DNA of 64,000 nt from Dyella sp. OK004. Its GTDB lineage: Bacteria > Pseudomonadota > Gammaproteobacteria > Xanthomonadales > Rhodanobacteraceae. The position numbers and the translations under genes were made by a program. Below are positions 8,114 through 16,592 of this stretch, piece after piece (position 1 is the stretch's first letter; each line of letters begins with the position of its first letter). The DNA lies in contig NZ_FOZI01000005.1 of the NCBI RefSeq assembly GCF_900114495.1, positions 248,001 to 312,000 of the forward strand. Direction: 5' to 3'. Under the pieces are notes generated by a model, which saw only the letters and a list, made by a program, of their open reading frames with translations, made no database searches and was not told where the DNA came from.

Positions 8114-9784
8114 ATGATGTCCCAGCGAATCCTGTCCCCGCGTCTGGCAGGTTGTGCGGCCTTGTTCGTGTTTGCTTCGACGGCATGGGCACAGCCGCCG
8201 ATAGCGCCGCCGGGCGCCGCGCCGGAAATGGCCGTCACCGCCAAGGCTGATGCGCTGCCGCCGCAGCTGCAGGATTTCCAGGCTTACGTGGACAGTGCGC
8301 GCAAGCAATTCGACGTGCCGGGCATCGCGGTCGCCATCGTCAAGGACGGCAAGGTGGTGATGGAGCAGGGCTTCGGCCTGCGCGAGCAGGGCAAGCCGCA
8401 GCCGGTGGATGCGCGCACGCTGTTCGCCATCGCTTCCAATACCAAGGCCTTCACTGCTGCCTCGCTGCAGATGCTGGCGGAGCAGGGCAAGCTGAAGATG
8501 GATGATCGCGTGATCGATCATCTGCCCTGGTTCCAGATGTCCGATCCCTACGTGACGCGCGAGATGCGTATCCGCGACTTGCTCGCGCACCGCAGCGGCC
8601 TGGGTCTTGGCGCGGGCGATCTGCTGTACTGGCCGCCCACCTCATACACCACCAAGGAAGTGGTGCAGCGCCTGCGCGAAGTGCCGCTCGCGACGAGCTT
8701 CCGCAGCGCGTATGCCTACGACAACATCCTGTTCGCGGTGGCGACGCTGGTGATCGAGCAGGTATCGGGACAGAGCTACGCCGACTTCATTCGCAACAAC
8801 ATCTTCAAGCCAGTGGGCATGGACGAGTCGCTGGTCGACATGACCTACCTCAAGCCCGGCATGGATACCGCGATCGGCCATGCCAAGTTCAACTTCAAGG
8901 AATTGAAGCCGGTACCGCCGATGGCCTGGAGCAACAACCCCGGCGCGGGCGGCATCTACGCCAGCGCGCATGACCTGGCCAAGTGGATGAATGTGCAGCT
9001 CGCCGGTGGCCGCTTGCCGGATGTCGATGGCAAGGAACATCGCCTGTTCAAGGAAGAGAGCCAGAAGCAGATGTGGTCGATGCTCACGCCGATGAAGATC
9101 GGCGAGCCGCCCGTGCCCGAACTCGCGGCGGTGAAGCCGAACTTTGCCGGCTATGGCGAAGGCTGGTTTCTTTCCGATTATCGCGGGCAGCGTTTGGTGT
9201 GGCATACCGGCGGCTGGCCGGGCATGGTGTCGCGCCTGACGCTGGTGCCTGAGCTGAAGCTGGGTGTGGTGGTACTGACCAACCAGGAATCCGGCGCGGC
9301 CTTCAACGCGGTGACGTACCGTGTGCTCGACGCGTACCTGGGCAAGGATAAGACTGACTGGGTGGCCGCTTACGCGGCGGCGGTGAAGAAGTCCGAAGGC
9401 AAGGCCGACGACAGCTGGAAGAAGCACGAAGCCGCGCGCGACAAGAATAGCCAGCCGTCGCTGCCGCTGGCCAAGTACGCCGGCAGCTATCGCGATCCGT
9501 GGTACGGCGACGTGGTGGTCAGCCAGGAGGGCGGCAAGATGCGCCTGCGTTTCTCCAAGACGGCGCAGCTGGTCGGCACCATGGAGCCATGGCAGCACGA
9601 CACCTTTATCGTGCGCTGGGACGATCGCTCCTTGAACGCCGATGCCTTCGTCACGTTCTCGCTCGATGCGGACGGTGCGATCCGCGAAGTGCGCATGCAG
9701 CCGATCTCGCCGCTGACCGATTTCAGCTTCGACTTTCAGGATCTGCGCCTGACACCTGTAAAGGTCGATAGCAAAGAAGGTTGA
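8114..9784 (+). CDS. Exported serine hydrolase, beta-lactamase class C fold, with DUF3471-like tail
   Basis: Protein of 556 residues with a signal peptide of about 26 residues (ending AWA). The catalytic domain has SxxK as SNTK at 108-111, the YxN tyrosine as YDN at 202-204, and HTGG in the place of KTG. A further domain of about 100 residues at the C-terminus (KYAGSYRDPWYGDVVVSQEGG) matches the DUF3471 type. Relatives include esterases, D-aminopeptidases and PBP-like enzymes. The HTG box suggests a hydrolase rather than a true beta-lactamase. The start is one of two adjacent ATGs behind GGTGGAG. Confidence 0.87.
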   Translation: MMSQRILSPRLAGCAALFVFASTAWAQPPIAPPGAAPEMAVTAKADALPPQLQDFQAYVDSARKQFDVPGIAVAIVKDGKVVMEQGFGLREQGKPQPVDARTLFAIASNTKAFTAASLQMLAEQGKLKMDDRVIDHLPWFQMSDPYVTREMRIRDLLAHRSGLGLGAGDLLYWPPTSYTTKEVVQRLREVPLATSFRSAYAYDNILFAVATLVIEQVSGQSYADFIRNNIFKPVGMDESLVDMTYLKPGMDTAIGHAKFNFKELKPVPPMAWSNNPGAGGIYASAHDLAKWMNVQLAGGRLPDVDGKEHRLFKEESQKQMWSMLTPMKIGEPPVPELAAVKPNFAGYGEGWFLSDYRGQRLVWHTGGWPGMVSRLTLVPELKLGVVVLTNQESGAAFNAVTYRVLDAYLGKDKTDWVAAYAAAVKKSEGKADDSWKKHEAARDKNSQPSLPLAKYAGSYRDPWYGDVVVSQEGGKMRLRFSKTAQLVGTMEPWQHDTFIVRWDDRSLNADAFVTFSLDADGAIREVRMQPISPLTDFSFDFQDLRLTPVKVDSKEG

Positions 9785-9890
9785 TCTCACGCAGACATGC
9801 CATCGGGTAGAACACCTGATGGCAGCGGCGGAGTGCCAGGGGCCACACCAACCGCCGATGCGACCGGTTCCATGATTGGGGGAGATAGTC

Positions 9891-11555
9891 ATGCTTCGTC
9901 GTCGTCCCGTTGTCGCTTTTTGTCTGAGCGTCGCTTTGCTGTGCAGCGCCGCGCTGGCCCGCACCGATGTGCCGCGTGCGCATCATTTTTTCCGTGTCGA
10001 ACTGGGTGGCGCTGAAACCACTCCTGTTTCCGGCCGTCTGCTGCTGTTCGTGATCGACGCCAAGACGGCCAAGGCGCAGACCAAGGACGGCAAGGTCGAG
10101 GCGGTAGACGTCGATCCGCTGAACCCCGGGCAGACCCTGGTGGCCGCGCGCGAAATTGCCCGATTGGCTCCTGGTGAATCGATCGACGTGGATGCGGACG
10201 CTATGACGTTTCCCGCCGGCGTCGCGCAACTGGCGCCGGGCGATTACCTGGTGCAGGCCGTGCTCGATGCCGATCACAGCTACAACTACACCGGTCGCGG
10301 CGCGGGCGATGTGATCAGCGACGTGGTGCCGATGCGTCTGCCTGAAGCGATCATGCCCAAGTTGTCATTGGTCAAGACCTTGCCGGAGAAAGATGGCTGG
10401 ACGTTGCCGCCTTCCGCGCCGCAGGCCATGCGCGATGCGATGCCGCTGGCGCAGAAACGGGCCGAGTCGATCGATTTCGTCAGCCCCTCGCTATCCGCGT
10501 TCTGGGGCCGCCCGATCCACATGCGTGGCCTGGTGCTGGTACCGCCGGGTTACGATCCGAAGGGCAAACAGCGTTTTCCGGTGGTGTATTACACCCATGG
10601 TTTCGGCGGTGGCCTTGCGCGCTTCGCGGGTCCCGTGACCACCGCTTTCGCCGCGATGGAGAAGGGCGAGATGCCGCCGATGATCTGGGTGTTCCTCGAT
10701 CAATCCAGTCCCACCGGCACGCACGAATTCGCCGACTCGGTGAACAATGGTCCCTGGGGCAAGGCGCTGACCGAAGAACTGATTCCGCATCTGGAATCGC
10801 AGTACCACATGGACGGCAAGGCGCGTGGGCGTTTCCTCAACGGCCATTCCTCCGGCGGCTGGGCCACGCTGTGGTTGCAGACGCGCTATCCGAAAGTGTT
10901 CGGCGGTACCTGGTCGACCTCGCCCGATCCCAGCGATTTCCACGACTTCACCGGCATCGACTTGTATGCACCGAACGCTAACGCGTACCGCGAGCCGGAC
11001 GGTTCGGCCTATCCGCTGATCCGCGACAAGGGCAAGGTGCTCGCCACCTTCCAGCAGTTCGCGCAATTGGAGCGTGTGCTCGGCGGCTACGGTGGCCAGC
11101 TCGCTTCGTTCGAATGGGTGTTCTCGCCGCGCGGCAAGGATGGACGTCCGCAGCCGATGTTCGATCGCGATACCGGCGACATTGATCCTGCCGTGGTGGC
11201 GTACTGGAGCGAGCACTATGACGTCGCCAAGCGCCTGCAGGAGGATTGGCCGAAGCTCAAGCCGGATCTCGACGGCAAGATCCACGTGATCGTGGGCACC
11301 GCCGACACGTTCTATCTGGATGGCTCCGCGCACCGGCTTAAGACTGTGCTGGACGGACTGCACGCGAAGGCGGAAGTGCGCTTTATCCCCGACAAGACCC
11401 ACTTCGATCTTTACGTGGAAGGCGATGACCGTTCCGCCTTGCTCAAGCAGATCACGCGCGAGATGTATGCCGTGGCACGGCCGCCGGCCGAGCAGCCAAA
11501 GCAGCCCAAGGCAAAGCATCCAAAGAGTGGCCACAAGGTCGTGGCCACTCCGTAA
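9891..11555 (+). CDS. Exported alpha/beta-hydrolase, esterase D family
   Basis: Protein of 554 residues with a signal peptide (about 1-22, ending ALA). The C-terminal two thirds is a putative esterase domain of the esterase D / enterochelin esterase group: PVVYYTHGFGGG, a nucleophile elbow GHSSGG with Ser320, and late acid/His candidates IVGTADTFYLDG and KTHFDLY. The first 190 residues form a beta-rich domain that probably binds substrate. The ATG follows GGGGGAG. It lies 106 bases after the serine hydrolase gene, so the two may share a transcript. The substrate is unknown. Confidence 0.83.
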   Translation: MLRRRPVVAFCLSVALLCSAALARTDVPRAHHFFRVELGGAETTPVSGRLLLFVIDAKTAKAQTKDGKVEAVDVDPLNPGQTLVAAREIARLAPGESIDVDADAMTFPAGVAQLAPGDYLVQAVLDADHSYNYTGRGAGDVISDVVPMRLPEAIMPKLSLVKTLPEKDGWTLPPSAPQAMRDAMPLAQKRAESIDFVSPSLSAFWGRPIHMRGLVLVPPGYDPKGKQRFPVVYYTHGFGGGLARFAGPVTTAFAAMEKGEMPPMIWVFLDQSSPTGTHEFADSVNNGPWGKALTEELIPHLESQYHMDGKARGRFLNGHSSGGWATLWLQTRYPKVFGGTWSTSPDPSDFHDFTGIDLYAPNANAYREPDGSAYPLIRDKGKVLATFQQFAQLERVLGGYGGQLASFEWVFSPRGKDGRPQPMFDRDTGDIDPAVVAYWSEHYDVAKRLQEDWPKLKPDLDGKIHVIVGTADTFYLDGSAHRLKTVLDGLHAKAEVRFIPDKTHFDLYVEGDDRSALLKQITREMYAVARPPAEQPKQPKAKHPKSGHKVVATP

Positions 11556-11748
11556 AAGCTTGCGAAACAGCCGCATGAATGATGAACGTGCCTTGCGATG
11601 CGGCATGGCGTGTTCATGGTTTTGATGCATAGTCGCCGCCGCAGGCGCCGCGGAAGCGCGCCTGGGTGCATCGTCGCAGCGAACGACCGCAAGGCGGTTC
11701 CGGCGGGCGGCGATCAACGGAAGTTATTCGCGCTGGAGGGAGTCAAAA

Positions 11749-12282
11749 ATGAAATCGTACGGTTTGATCGCAATCATGGCGGCCTGTCTGTTGGCCGGGC
11801 CTGCAGCGTTCGCTCAGCAAGCGTCGGCACCGGCGGGTTCCACCGGCCAGTGCAAGGACGGCAGCTATACCGACCACGCCGGCAAGAAGGGCGCGTGCGC
11901 GGGTCATAAGGGTGTGAAGGAGTGGTACGCCGCCGCAGCTGCAGCCGCTGCCACAGCTCCTGCCGCCGCTCCGGCGGCAGCGCCGGCCGCCACGCCGGCT
12001 GCACCAGCCGCCGCTGCGCCGAAGACTGCGCCGGCTGCCGCACCTGCTGCGGCTCCGACCGCCGCTGCCGCGCCGGCCGCGAAGAAGGGCATGCCGGAGC
12101 CGGCTGCCGCCGCCGCGCCGGGTGGCGGTCCGGGCATGGTGTGGGTCAACACCAGCAGCAAGGTCTACCACTGCCAGAACGACAAGTGGTACGGCAAGAC
12201 CAAGAAGGGTGAGTACATGAGCGAAGCCGATGCCACCGCCAAGGGCTTCCATGGCGAACATGGCAAGAAGTGCTCGCCGTAA
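11749..12282 (+). CDS. DUF3761 domain protein with long Ala/Pro linker
   Basis: Protein of 177 residues. It has a signal peptide at 1-22, then a small cysteine-containing domain (GQCKDGSYTDHAGKKGACAGHKGVKEW, in pieces from 33 to 59) of the DUF3761 type. A low-complexity Ala/Pro linker covers about 60-118. The C-terminal domain (about 129-177) has WVNTSSKVYHC...WYGKTKKGEYMSEADA and ends in a lone Cys. The cysteines suggest disulfides in the periplasm. GGAGGGAG precedes the ATG. It ends in a strong terminator. The function is not known. Confidence 0.82.
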   Translation: MKSYGLIAIMAACLLAGPAAFAQQASAPAGSTGQCKDGSYTDHAGKKGACAGHKGVKEWYAAAAAAAATAPAAAPAAAPAATPAAPAAAAPKTAPAAAPAAAPTAAAAPAAKKGMPEPAAAAAPGGGPGMVWVNTSSKVYHCQNDKWYGKTKKGEYMSEADATAKGFHGEHGKKCSP

Positions 12283-12307
12283 GCGCACCTGCTGATAGCG
12301 ATGCAAA

Positions 12308-12342
12308 GAAAAAGGGCTGGCGTTTTCGCCAGCCCTTTTTTG
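12308..12342. terminator. Bidirectional intrinsic terminator
   Basis: Stem AAAGGGCTGGCG / CGCCAGCCCTTT around a TTTT loop, with a T tract after it on the plus strand and an A tract before it that serves the minus strand. It lies between the convergent DUF3761 gene and the ester hydrolase gene and can stop both. Confidence 0.92.
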
Positions 12343-12358
12343 TGCCCAGGCAGAAGGA

Positions 12359-14287
12359 TTACTTCCCGCCTGATACCACCGGCAGGCTGATGAAGCTCGC
12401 CGTGCCCGGCGTATGCCACACGCGCTGTGTCGCCTTCTTATAGTCGTTGGCCTTGGCGTCGAAGATATTCGGCACATAGGTCTGCGGGTTGCGGTCGTAC
12501 AGTGGGAACAGGCTGGACTGCACCTGCACCATGATGCGATGCCCCGGTTTGAACACATGGTTGGTGGTAGGCAGGCCGAAGCTATACAGCAGCGGCTGGT
12601 CTGGCGTGATCGCCTGCGGATGTTCGAAGCTGGTGCGATAGCGGCCGCGGAAGATATCCAGCGACACCGCCAGCTCGTAACCGCCCATGGACGGATTCGA
12701 GGCGACCGTGTCGGGATACACGTCGATCAGCTTTACCACCCAGTCGCTGTCGGAGCCGCTGGTGGACGCATACAGATTCACCTGCGGCGCGCCGCCGATA
12801 TGCAGCGGCTCTTTCAGCGGTTCGCTGACATAGGTGAGTACGTCGGGGCGGCCGTCGACGAAGCGCTGGTCATTCACCAGCCAGCGCGTCCACGCGTCGT
12901 GATCGGCGAAATGCACCGGACGCGGCTGATACGGCACCGGCTTGGCGGGATCGGAAACGTATTCGTCGAACTTCGCCGCGGCGTCACCCGGTGCGGTGAA
13001 CGACAGCGCGCCATCGGTGCCGAGATACAAGTCCTTCGGCTTGCTCGCGCAACCTTTGTCGCAGCTCAGCGGCCACGCCTTGTAGCGGTCCCAGCGGTTC
13101 TCGCCGGTGTTGTAGATCAGGACCGGCGGCGTGTTGGCCTTGGGCGCACCGTCCACCAGGTATTGGTCGAAGAAGGGCTTGAGCACGTCGCGGCGGAATT
13201 GCAGTGCGGTGTCGCCATCCCATTGCAGCGGGCCCAGTGAGCTGCCGTCGTAGTTCACCTGGCTGTGGCGCCACGGGCCCATCACCAAGTAGTTCTTGTC
13301 GTTGCCTTTGTCCTTCGACTCGGTGGCTTCGTAGCTGTGAATCGCGCCCCACATGTCTTCCTGGTCCCACAGGCCTTGCAGCCACATGGTGGGTACCTTC
13401 AGCGGCTGCTGCGCCATGATTTTGTCCAGCGACTGGCCCTGCCAGAACGCGTCGTAGGACGGGTGCTCGTCCAGCTTTTTCCAGAACGGCAGCTGGTCGA
13501 AGCCGTTGGCACGCGCGTAGTCGCCGGCGGAACCGGCGGCGAGGAAGTTGCTGTAATCGTCGAAGCCCACGCGCGGCGAACCTTCGCCTTTGCCCTTCTG
13601 CGCCGTCTGGCCGCGGATGTAGTCGAAGTTGGTCTGGCGGTAGGCGCCGTAGTGGAACCAGTCGTCACCCATCCAGCCATCCACCATCGGGCTTTCCGGT
13701 GCGGCCACCTTCAATGCGGGATGCGGATTGATCAGCGCCATCACCACGGTGAAGCCCTCGTACGAGGAGCCGAGCATGCCGACCCTGCCATTCGATTCAG
13801 GCAGGTTCTTCACCAGCCAGTCGATGGTGTCGTAGGCGTCGGTGGAGTGGTCGACCTCGCTCGAATTCAGCGGGCCGCGCAGCGGGCGCGTCATCACGTA
13901 GTCGCCTTCCGAGTCGTACTTGCCACGTATGTCCTGGAATACGCGGATATAGCCGCCGCGCACAAACACCTCGTCGCCCTGCGGCAGCTGCGCCAGCATG
14001 TGGGGCGACTCCGAGCGCGCCGCGCGGCCGCTGGCGTTGTACGGCGTGCGGGTGAGCAGGATCGGCGCGTGCTTGGCGCCCTTGGGAATCACGATCACCG
14101 TGTGCAGCTTCACGCCATCGCGCATCGGGATCATCACCTCGCGCTTGATGTAGTCGCTGCTCTCGGTGGGCGCCGTGAACTTAGCGGGGATATCCGGCGT
14201 GAGCGGGGCGGTCTGCGCCTGGGCGAAGCTGGCGCCGATGGCGGCGGCGAGTATGGCGGCAGCGAGCAGGGGACGACGGATCGGCAT
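12359..14287 (-). CDS. Alpha-amino acid ester hydrolase / CocE-NonD family exported hydrolase
   Basis: Protein of 642 residues with a signal peptide (about 1-24). It has an alpha/beta-hydrolase domain with nucleophile motif GSSYEG (Ser175) and a C-terminal jelly-roll domain of the X-Pro dipeptidyl-peptidase (S15) type. The stretch PESPMVDGWMGDDWFHYG around residues 198-213 and WDQEDMWGA match the carboxylate cluster of alpha-amino acid ester hydrolases, known from Xanthomonas and Acetobacter to hydrolyse and transfer alpha-amino acid esters, including beta-lactam side chains. GGAGG precedes the ATG. I am confident of the family; the ester hydrolase assignment is an inference from these motifs. 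Confidence 0.85.
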   Translation of the reverse strand: MPIRRPLLAAAILAAAIGASFAQAQTAPLTPDIPAKFTAPTESSDYIKREVMIPMRDGVKLHTVIVIPKGAKHAPILLTRTPYNASGRAARSESPHMLAQLPQGDEVFVRGGYIRVFQDIRGKYDSEGDYVMTRPLRGPLNSSEVDHSTDAYDTIDWLVKNLPESNGRVGMLGSSYEGFTVVMALINPHPALKVAAPESPMVDGWMGDDWFHYGAYRQTNFDYIRGQTAQKGKGEGSPRVGFDDYSNFLAAGSAGDYARANGFDQLPFWKKLDEHPSYDAFWQGQSLDKIMAQQPLKVPTMWLQGLWDQEDMWGAIHSYEATESKDKGNDKNYLVMGPWRHSQVNYDGSSLGPLQWDGDTALQFRRDVLKPFFDQYLVDGAPKANTPPVLIYNTGENRWDRYKAWPLSCDKGCASKPKDLYLGTDGALSFTAPGDAAAKFDEYVSDPAKPVPYQPRPVHFADHDAWTRWLVNDQRFVDGRPDVLTYVSEPLKEPLHIGGAPQVNLYASTSGSDSDWVVKLIDVYPDTVASNPSMGGYELAVSLDIFRGRYRTSFEHPQAITPDQPLLYSFGLPTTNHVFKPGHRIMVQVQSSLFPLYDRNPQTYVPNIFDAKANDYKKATQRVWHTPGTASFISLPVVSGGK

Positions 14288-14424
14288 GGAACCTCCGGGC
14301 AGGCGAGCCGCCGGCGGTCCATCAGGGCGGCAGGGTGGGAATGGGCTGCGTCATTGCAAGCGTTCGACTTTAAGGGAGCTGGCGCGGGGTGCCCACCATG
14401 ACTTCCTGCCTATGGGGGGTGTTT

Positions 14425-14690
14425 CTCCCTCTCCCCTCTGGGGAGGTGGTTGGGGTAAGGGGTGGGTGCTCGGTTCACCGCCTCTACTTCGTCACCCCGG
14501 CGTAGGCCGGGGTCCAGTGGCGTTATCGCTCGGTTTTAGCGTCTGCGTGCTCTGGCTCGCCTGCCGCGGGCTTCCGAACCGCTGCCGCGGTCCGGGTCAC
14601 TTTCTCTTTGCTGGCCCAAAGAGAAATGGTCTGAAGAGCAAGCGGTGCGCTCTGTAGTCGCGCCTTTTCCAGGGTCAGGCGTCTGGCCAG
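14425..14690 (+). repeat. Composite intergenic repeat, copy 2
   Basis: It has an upstream C-rich/G-rich hairpin with the linker GGGTGCTCGGTTCACCG, a REP stem (ACCCCGGC / GCCGGGGT, 14493-14513) and the core (about 14537-14690). Like copy 1 it lacks 15 bases inside the core hairpin region. There is no second C-rich hairpin. It fills most of the 400-base gap between two minus-strand genes. Confidence 0.87.
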
Positions 14691-14695
14691 AGCAT

Positions 14696-15007
14696 TCAGT
14701 CAACCGTGCCGCCTACCACCCTGGTTGGTTCGTAATGCCGCATTTCCTCGATTTGCGGCACGTAGGGGCGGATCGCGGCCAGGAATGGGGGGAAATGTTC
14801 GCTGCGGCGGAAGCCTTGCAGGTGGTCGTCGGCTGAGGTCCAGCGGATGCGTAGCACGTATACACCGGGCTCTTCGCTGCAGCGGCTCAGCTCATAGCCC
14901 AGGCAGAACGGGCTGGCCGCCAGGCTGGCGGCGGCGCGCGCATAATCGTGCTCGAAGGCGGCGCTGTCGGCCGCAGGCAATTTGTAACGGATGTATTCCA
15001 CGATCAT
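14696..15007 (-). CDS. Antibiotic biosynthesis monooxygenase (ABM) domain protein
   Basis: Protein of 103 residues, the size of a single ABM ferredoxin-like domain. It begins MIVEYIRYKLP, continues with FEHDYARAAASLAASPFCLGYELSRC, YVLRIRWTS and SEHFPPFLAAIRPYV. The family includes quinol and anthrone monooxygenases and heme-degrading enzymes; nothing here fixes the substrate. GGAGAC precedes the ATG. It is divergent from an HxlR regulator about 95 bases away, a common pairing for redox-sensing control of small oxygenases. The stop codon abuts repeat copy 2. Confidence 0.8.
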   Translation of the reverse strand: MIVEYIRYKLPAADSAAFEHDYARAAASLAASPFCLGYELSRCSEEPGVYVLRIRWTSADDHLQGFRRSEHFPPFLAAIRPYVPQIEEMRHYEPTRVVGGTVD

Positions 15008-15102
15008 GCAGCGTCTCCGCGGGGCACGTTGTTGGATCGGAAAGCATCATGGCGTGAAGCGGTGCCTTGCGATACGCACCGACTGGTAACTGGGGGTCTG
15101 TG

Positions 15103-15459
15103 ATGATCCAGGATGAAGCGACAACCTATGTATGTCCGGTCGAGCTGGCGCTGCAGGCGATCGTGGGCAAGTGGAAGCCGGCGATCCTGTGGGAGCTGAC
15201 TGCCGGTGCGCGGCGCTTCAGCGAGTTGCAGTCCGCGTTGCCGGGTATCGCGCACAAGGTACTCAGCCAGCAGCTGGCACAGCTGCAGCGCGATGGCATG
15301 GTGATGCGCAGCGAGCCGGCGAGCGATGCACCGCCGGGTTATATGCTGACCCTGCTGGGCGGCACGCTGCGTCCGGCGCTCGATGCGCTGGCGCAATGGG
15401 GAAAGGCGCACGGCGACCGGGTCAGTGCGAATGCGCAAGAAATGAACCGTCATCGTTGA
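15103..15459 (+). CDS. HxlR-family winged-helix transcriptional regulator
   Basis: Protein of 118 residues in the HxlR pattern: CPVELALQAIVGKWKPAIL (Cys near residue 11), RRFSELQSALPGIAHKVLSQQLAQLQ and GYMLTLLGGTLRPALDALAQWG. The single conserved cysteine near the N-terminus is the one that senses reactive electrophiles or oxidants in HypR/YodB-type members. It is divergent from the ABM monooxygenase gene, a likely target. The start at 15103 is preferred because it begins just before the conserved domain. Confidence 0.87.
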   Translation: MIQDEATTYVCPVELALQAIVGKWKPAILWELTAGARRFSELQSALPGIAHKVLSQQLAQLQRDGMVMRSEPASDAPPGYMLTLLGGTLRPALDALAQWGKAHGDRVSANAQEMNRHR

Positions 15460-15499
15460 CGGTGCGCGGCAGACTGCTTGCGAGCCAAGGAGCCATGCC

Positions 15500-16384
15500 A
15501 TGAAAAACCGTACCCGCAACGACTATCTGCAACGCATCGACCGCGTCATCGCCTTGCTGGAGCAGGCGGTCAATCAGGGCAGCGATCTGCCCGATCCCAC
15601 CAGACTGGCGGAAGTCGCGCATCTGTCGCCGTTCCACTTCCATCGCGTGTATCGGGCACTGACCGGCGAAACCTTGGGCGGCACGGTGATGCGCCTGCGC
15701 ATGCTGCGAGCGCTGCGTTTGCTGGCCAATCCCGATCAGCCGATTACCGAAGCCGCGCTGGCAGTGGGCTATGAAACGCCGCAGGCCTTCTCGCGCGCGT
15801 TTCGCCAGGTTTTCGATGCCACGCCGAGCGAGTGGCGCGGCCAGGACGAGCGACTGGCCGAGGCCATCGAACGCATGAGTCATGCGCCTGCCGATGCGGT
15901 ACAGGCGCCAGCGCCGTTGCAGGTGGAGGTGGTTTCGATGGAGCCGTTCCGGGTGGTTGTGTTGCGCAATCGTGGCGACTACGCCGACCTCGACAAGGCT
16001 TATGGCCGCCTGTTCGCGTGGGCCGCCGAACAAGGGGTGGTACCGCATATCAGTGGTATCTACGGCTGGCCGGTGAATGACTCGCGCGACACATCGTCGG
16101 CGGACTGCGAATTCGATTGTGCGCTGGCTTTCGATCGCACGGTTGGCGTAGGCGAAGGTATGCGCATGCAGCCATTGGGCGGCGGACGCTGGGCGCGCCT
16201 GCGCCATCTGGGGTCGTATGTGGACACCGGCATCGAAGACGCGACCGACGTGCTGTTGGCGCAGTGGCTGCCGGCCAGCGGGCATGGCCTGCGTGACGTG
16301 CCATTGTTCCATCACTATCTGGATGATCCGGAGCAGACGCCCGAGGCCATGCTGCGCACGGACATCTACATACCTCTCTCATAG
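15500..16384 (+). CDS. AraC-family regulator with GyrI-like effector domain
   Basis: Protein of 294 residues. Residues about 12-115 are the double helix-turn-helix of AraC proteins placed at the N-terminus (LAEVAHLSPFHFHRVYRALTGE and ITEAALAVGYETPQAFSRAFRQVF). Residues about 135-294 form a GyrI-like (Rob/BmrR C-terminal) ligand-binding domain (VEVVSMEPFRVVVLRNRGDYADLDKAYGRLF in pieces). This order resembles Rob and SoxS-like multidrug or stress regulators. AAGGAG stands eight bases before the ATG. The stop lies at the edge of the long palindrome at 16.4-16.6 kb. Confidence 0.87.
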   Translation: MKNRTRNDYLQRIDRVIALLEQAVNQGSDLPDPTRLAEVAHLSPFHFHRVYRALTGETLGGTVMRLRMLRALRLLANPDQPITEAALAVGYETPQAFSRAFRQVFDATPSEWRGQDERLAEAIERMSHAPADAVQAPAPLQVEVVSMEPFRVVVLRNRGDYADLDKAYGRLFAWAAEQGVVPHISGIYGWPVNDSRDTSSADCEFDCALAFDRTVGVGEGMRMQPLGGGRWARLRHLGSYVDTGIEDATDVLLAQWLPASGHGLRDVPLFHHYLDDPEQTPEAMLRTDIYIPLS

Positions 16385-16438
16385 AGCTTGTTCGAAATCT
16401 CTGCGCTGGGAGATTGGGGGTGCTGGGTATTTTTTGTG

Positions 16439-16564
16439 TTCGCGACAATCGATGGGTTGTCGCGACCTGGCCGCTTATGCAGCGGGCATTCCGGCTCGCG
16501 GCAGCGAGGCGGAATGCCCGCTGCATAAGCGGCCAGGCCGCAGTAACGCATCGATTGTCGCGAA
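16439..16564. repeat. Long near-perfect palindrome (MITE-like or structured RNA)
   Basis: The outer arms of 16 bases are perfect (TTCGCGACAATCGATG at 16439-16454 against 16549-16564). The inner arms of 28 bases are perfect (16466-16493 against 16510-16537). They are separated by internal loops of 11 bases on each side. The 16-base apical loop holds a further 5-bp stem (CTCGC GGCA GCGAG). Weaker symmetry (GAGATTGGG / CCCAATTTCTC) continues outward to about 16410 and 16591. It fills the gap between two convergent AraC genes. I see no second copy in the window. Confidence 0.9.
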
Positions 16565-16592
16565 TAGAAAGACATCCCTCCCAATTTCTCAA

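Noticed and set aside
8114-9784. A true class C beta-lactamase (ampC)
   Set aside because: The KTG box is HTG and there is a C-terminal DUF3471-type domain, which fits esterases or peptidases of this fold better.
8642-9964. Long open frames antisense to real genes (also near 10.5-11.7, 12.4-14.4, 24.0-25.4, 26.6-27.7, 37.4-39.0, 41.7-43.1, 54.8-56.1 and 59.6-60.8 kb)
   Set aside because: They are rich in Arg, His and Pro or Gly and Val without domain structure and mirror well-supported genes. High GC content produces such frames by chance.
14696-15459. An antibiotic biosynthesis gene cluster around the ABM domain gene
   Set aside because: ABM is a broad small monooxygenase fold; no synthase, carrier or tailoring genes are nearby.
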